From Mariprofundus sp. (GTDB taxonomy: Bacteria; Pseudomonadota; Zetaproteobacteria; Mariprofundales; Mariprofundaceae), in assembly GCA_015485035.1 (NCBI GenBank), contig WFUI01000231.1:1-12800 (forward strand): a stretch of 12,800 nucleotides of DNA, read 5' to 3'. Shown piece by piece: positions 11,424 to 12,800 of the stretch (within the stretch, counting starts at the first letter, position 1; each line of letters opens with the position of its first letter). The position numbers were made by a program, and so were the translations under genes. Under the pieces are notes generated by a model. It saw only the letters and a list, made by a program, of their open reading frames with translations, was not told the DNA's origin and did no database searches.

Positions 11424-12800
11424 TTATATGACTACTTCCCGCCAGGCATCCAGCATAGGAAAATAAAGCGCCGTTCTTATTGGCCGATCCGGCTCGAGTT
11501 GAACCAGAACCGCTGCATAACGCTGCAACTGTGATGTATGGCGCTTCACCTCCTCATCCAGAAAGGCCTCCATATCACCACCTTCATGCGCAGCTGTTTT
11601 ATAATCAATAATCCAGCGTATACCCTCCGCATCAATAAAACTGCGATCAATGGCATGATGGGAGATGCGATCATCATATTCCGAACTCAGCGCCCATTCC
11701 TGATGCGCCTGCTGATGCCGTGCTGATAAAATCCACTGTCCTTTTTCGCTATTCAACACACGCTGCAAAGCATCCGCACACCGCGCCAAAGCGCCTTTGA
11801 GCATAAGGTCGGATAAACCCTCGGCAATCAGCAGGCGACGCATCCGTTTTACCGCCGCCTGCGTGTGATCGTCATCCCAGTGCTCAATGCCTGTTTCTGC
11901 AACCTGTTGCAGTGCGGCATGCACTGCATTGCCGACAGGAGCTGCCTCGGCACCTGCCCATACATATTCGGTTTCAGTTTCAGTTTGATTGATCTCGGGA
12001 CCGGGGGTGACGCTTTGATGTTCCACAACGATCGGCACGATATCGGGAACGTCTGCCACCCTTTGCAGGTTTGCCGGACTGGTCGTAACGGCAGACCCGG
12101 CTGCTTCGATATCGAACAGGTTCGCGCCAAAGCATGTTTCATCATTCGATAACAGTAAATGCAATAACGATCCCGTTGCAGCCTCCCCCTTGCTTTCAGA
12201 TATATGACCCAGCATGTGAAGTGTTGTTTCCGAACGTGTGCAGGCAACATAAAGTAACCGTTGTAACTCATTGTTATATTTATTGTTTTCTATTTTATTC
12301 ACAAGCGAATAAAGATCATCTTTCTGACGCGTGGAGGCTTTGACTGCCATCAGGGGTATGGCTCCACCACAGACCGGCACTTCGGTAAAAGCCAGTAATG
12401 GTGCGTCAGCATTGGCACCCTTGTGTCCCAGTCCCGGCAAGATAACTGTATCCCACTGCAAGCCTTTGGCAGCGTGCATAGTCAGTAGCTCCACCTGCCC
12501 GGCGACATCGGATGCATCGGGTGCGGCATAGAGTTTTTCAAGTCGTTCATCGAGCAGCGAGAAATCGATACGACCACCCTCCTCCAGCGATTCGATCAGT
12601 TCCAGTGCCGCTTCCACATTCCGGCTTGCCGTGGCATCAATCAGCTCCGGCATGGACAACCGCGACCATGCTGTTTGCAACACATCACGTACGGGTATTT
12701 TGCCGCTGCTGCCAAGGCACGGTTCAAGCGCCTGTCGGATAAATATAATGCGCGCCTGCGCATCCTTGCTCAGGCATTTGAACAGATCGTCATCCACAAT
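11424..12800 (-). CDS. addA: AddA/RecB-like UvrD-family helicase with C-terminal PD-(D/E)XK nuclease, N-terminus beyond window
   Basis: C-terminal 458 residues of a helicase-nuclease of the AddA/RecB kind, which resects double-strand breaks for RecA-dependent repair. The frame is open to the right edge, and family members run to about 1,100-1,200 residues, so more than half lies outside. Numbering from 12797, helicase motif V is LLTMHAAKGLQWDTVILPGL (104-123) and motif VI is ELQRLLYVACTRSE (177-190). After a variable linker, the nuclease domain shows GNAVH (His293), Asp384, IIDYKTA (Asp398, Lys400) and QLQRY (423-427), a complete RecB-type active site. The C-terminal nuclease favours AddA or RecB over UvrD/Rep; the symbol is my best guess. 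A partner (AddB-like) gene would be expected upstream on this strand, outside the window. Confidence 0.85.
   Translation of the reverse strand: MVDDDLFKCLSKDAQARIIFIRQALEPCLGSSGKIPVRDVLQTAWSRLSMPELIDATASRNVEAALELIESLEEGGRIDFSLLDERLEKLYAAPDASDVAGQVELLTMHAAKGLQWDTVILPGLGHKGANADAPLLAFTEVPVCGGAIPLMAVKASTRQKDDLYSLVNKIENNKYNNELQRLLYVACTRSETTLHMLGHISESKGEAATGSLLHLLLSNDETCFGANLFDIEAAGSAVTTSPANLQRVADVPDIVPIVVEHQSVTPGPEINQTETETEYVWAGAEAAPVGNAVHAALQQVAETGIEHWDDDHTQAAVKRMRRLLIAEGLSDLMLKGALARCADALQRVLNSEKGQWILSARHQQAHQEWALSSEYDDRISHHAIDRSFIDAEGIRWIIDYKTAAHEGGDMEAFLDEEVKRHTSQLQRYAAVLVQLEPDRPIRTALYFPMLDAWREVVI

Overview
The window is gene-dense chromosomal DNA from what looks like a Gram-negative proteobacterium. 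The signs are a putative outer-membrane lipoprotein lytic transglycosylase, an E. coli-sized SixA, BipA/TypA, a proteobacterial-style AddA-like helicase-nuclease and clear Shine-Dalgarno sequences. Base composition looks close to 50% GC by eye. The gene mix would suit a marine gamma- or zetaproteobacterium, but nothing here fixes the lineage. I see no phage, plasmid, CRISPR, transposase, rRNA or tRNA sequence, and no gene-free stretch longer than about 180 bases.

Bases 1-6336 form a storage-polysaccharide (glycogen) region. A phosphoglucomutase gene (pgm, minus strand, cut by the left edge) is divergent from glgC (ADP-glucose pyrophosphorylase). After glgC come a GH57 amylopullulanase-like glycosidase and a compact 4-alpha-glucanotransferase (malQ), all on the plus strand. 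Pgm interconverts glucose-6-P and glucose-1-P, and GlgC activates glucose-1-P to ADP-glucose. The GH57 enzyme and MalQ would trim, debranch and rearrange alpha-glucan. Glycogen synthase, branching enzyme and phosphorylase are not in the window. Two non-coding structures stand out here: a perfect 10-bp inverted repeat across the pgm/glgC divergent promoter region, and a 128-bp element with 21-bp terminal inverted repeats (20/21 matching) between glgC and the GH57 gene.

Bases 6412-9421 hold four housekeeping or envelope genes: an MltD-like lytic transglycosylase lipoprotein with a LysM domain (+), sixA phosphohistidine phosphatase (-), map methionine aminopeptidase (+) and a YiiD_C-type thioesterase (-). 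Strands alternate, so sixA/map and thioesterase/typA are divergent pairs. The other neighbours (transglycosylase/sixA and map/thioesterase) converge.

Bases 9546-12800 hold typA/bipA (+), a strong intrinsic terminator, and the C-terminal part of an AddA/RecB-like helicase-nuclease (-) cut by the right edge. No clearly undescribed system is visible. The points most worth checking are the two inverted-repeat structures and the make-up of the glycogen cluster.
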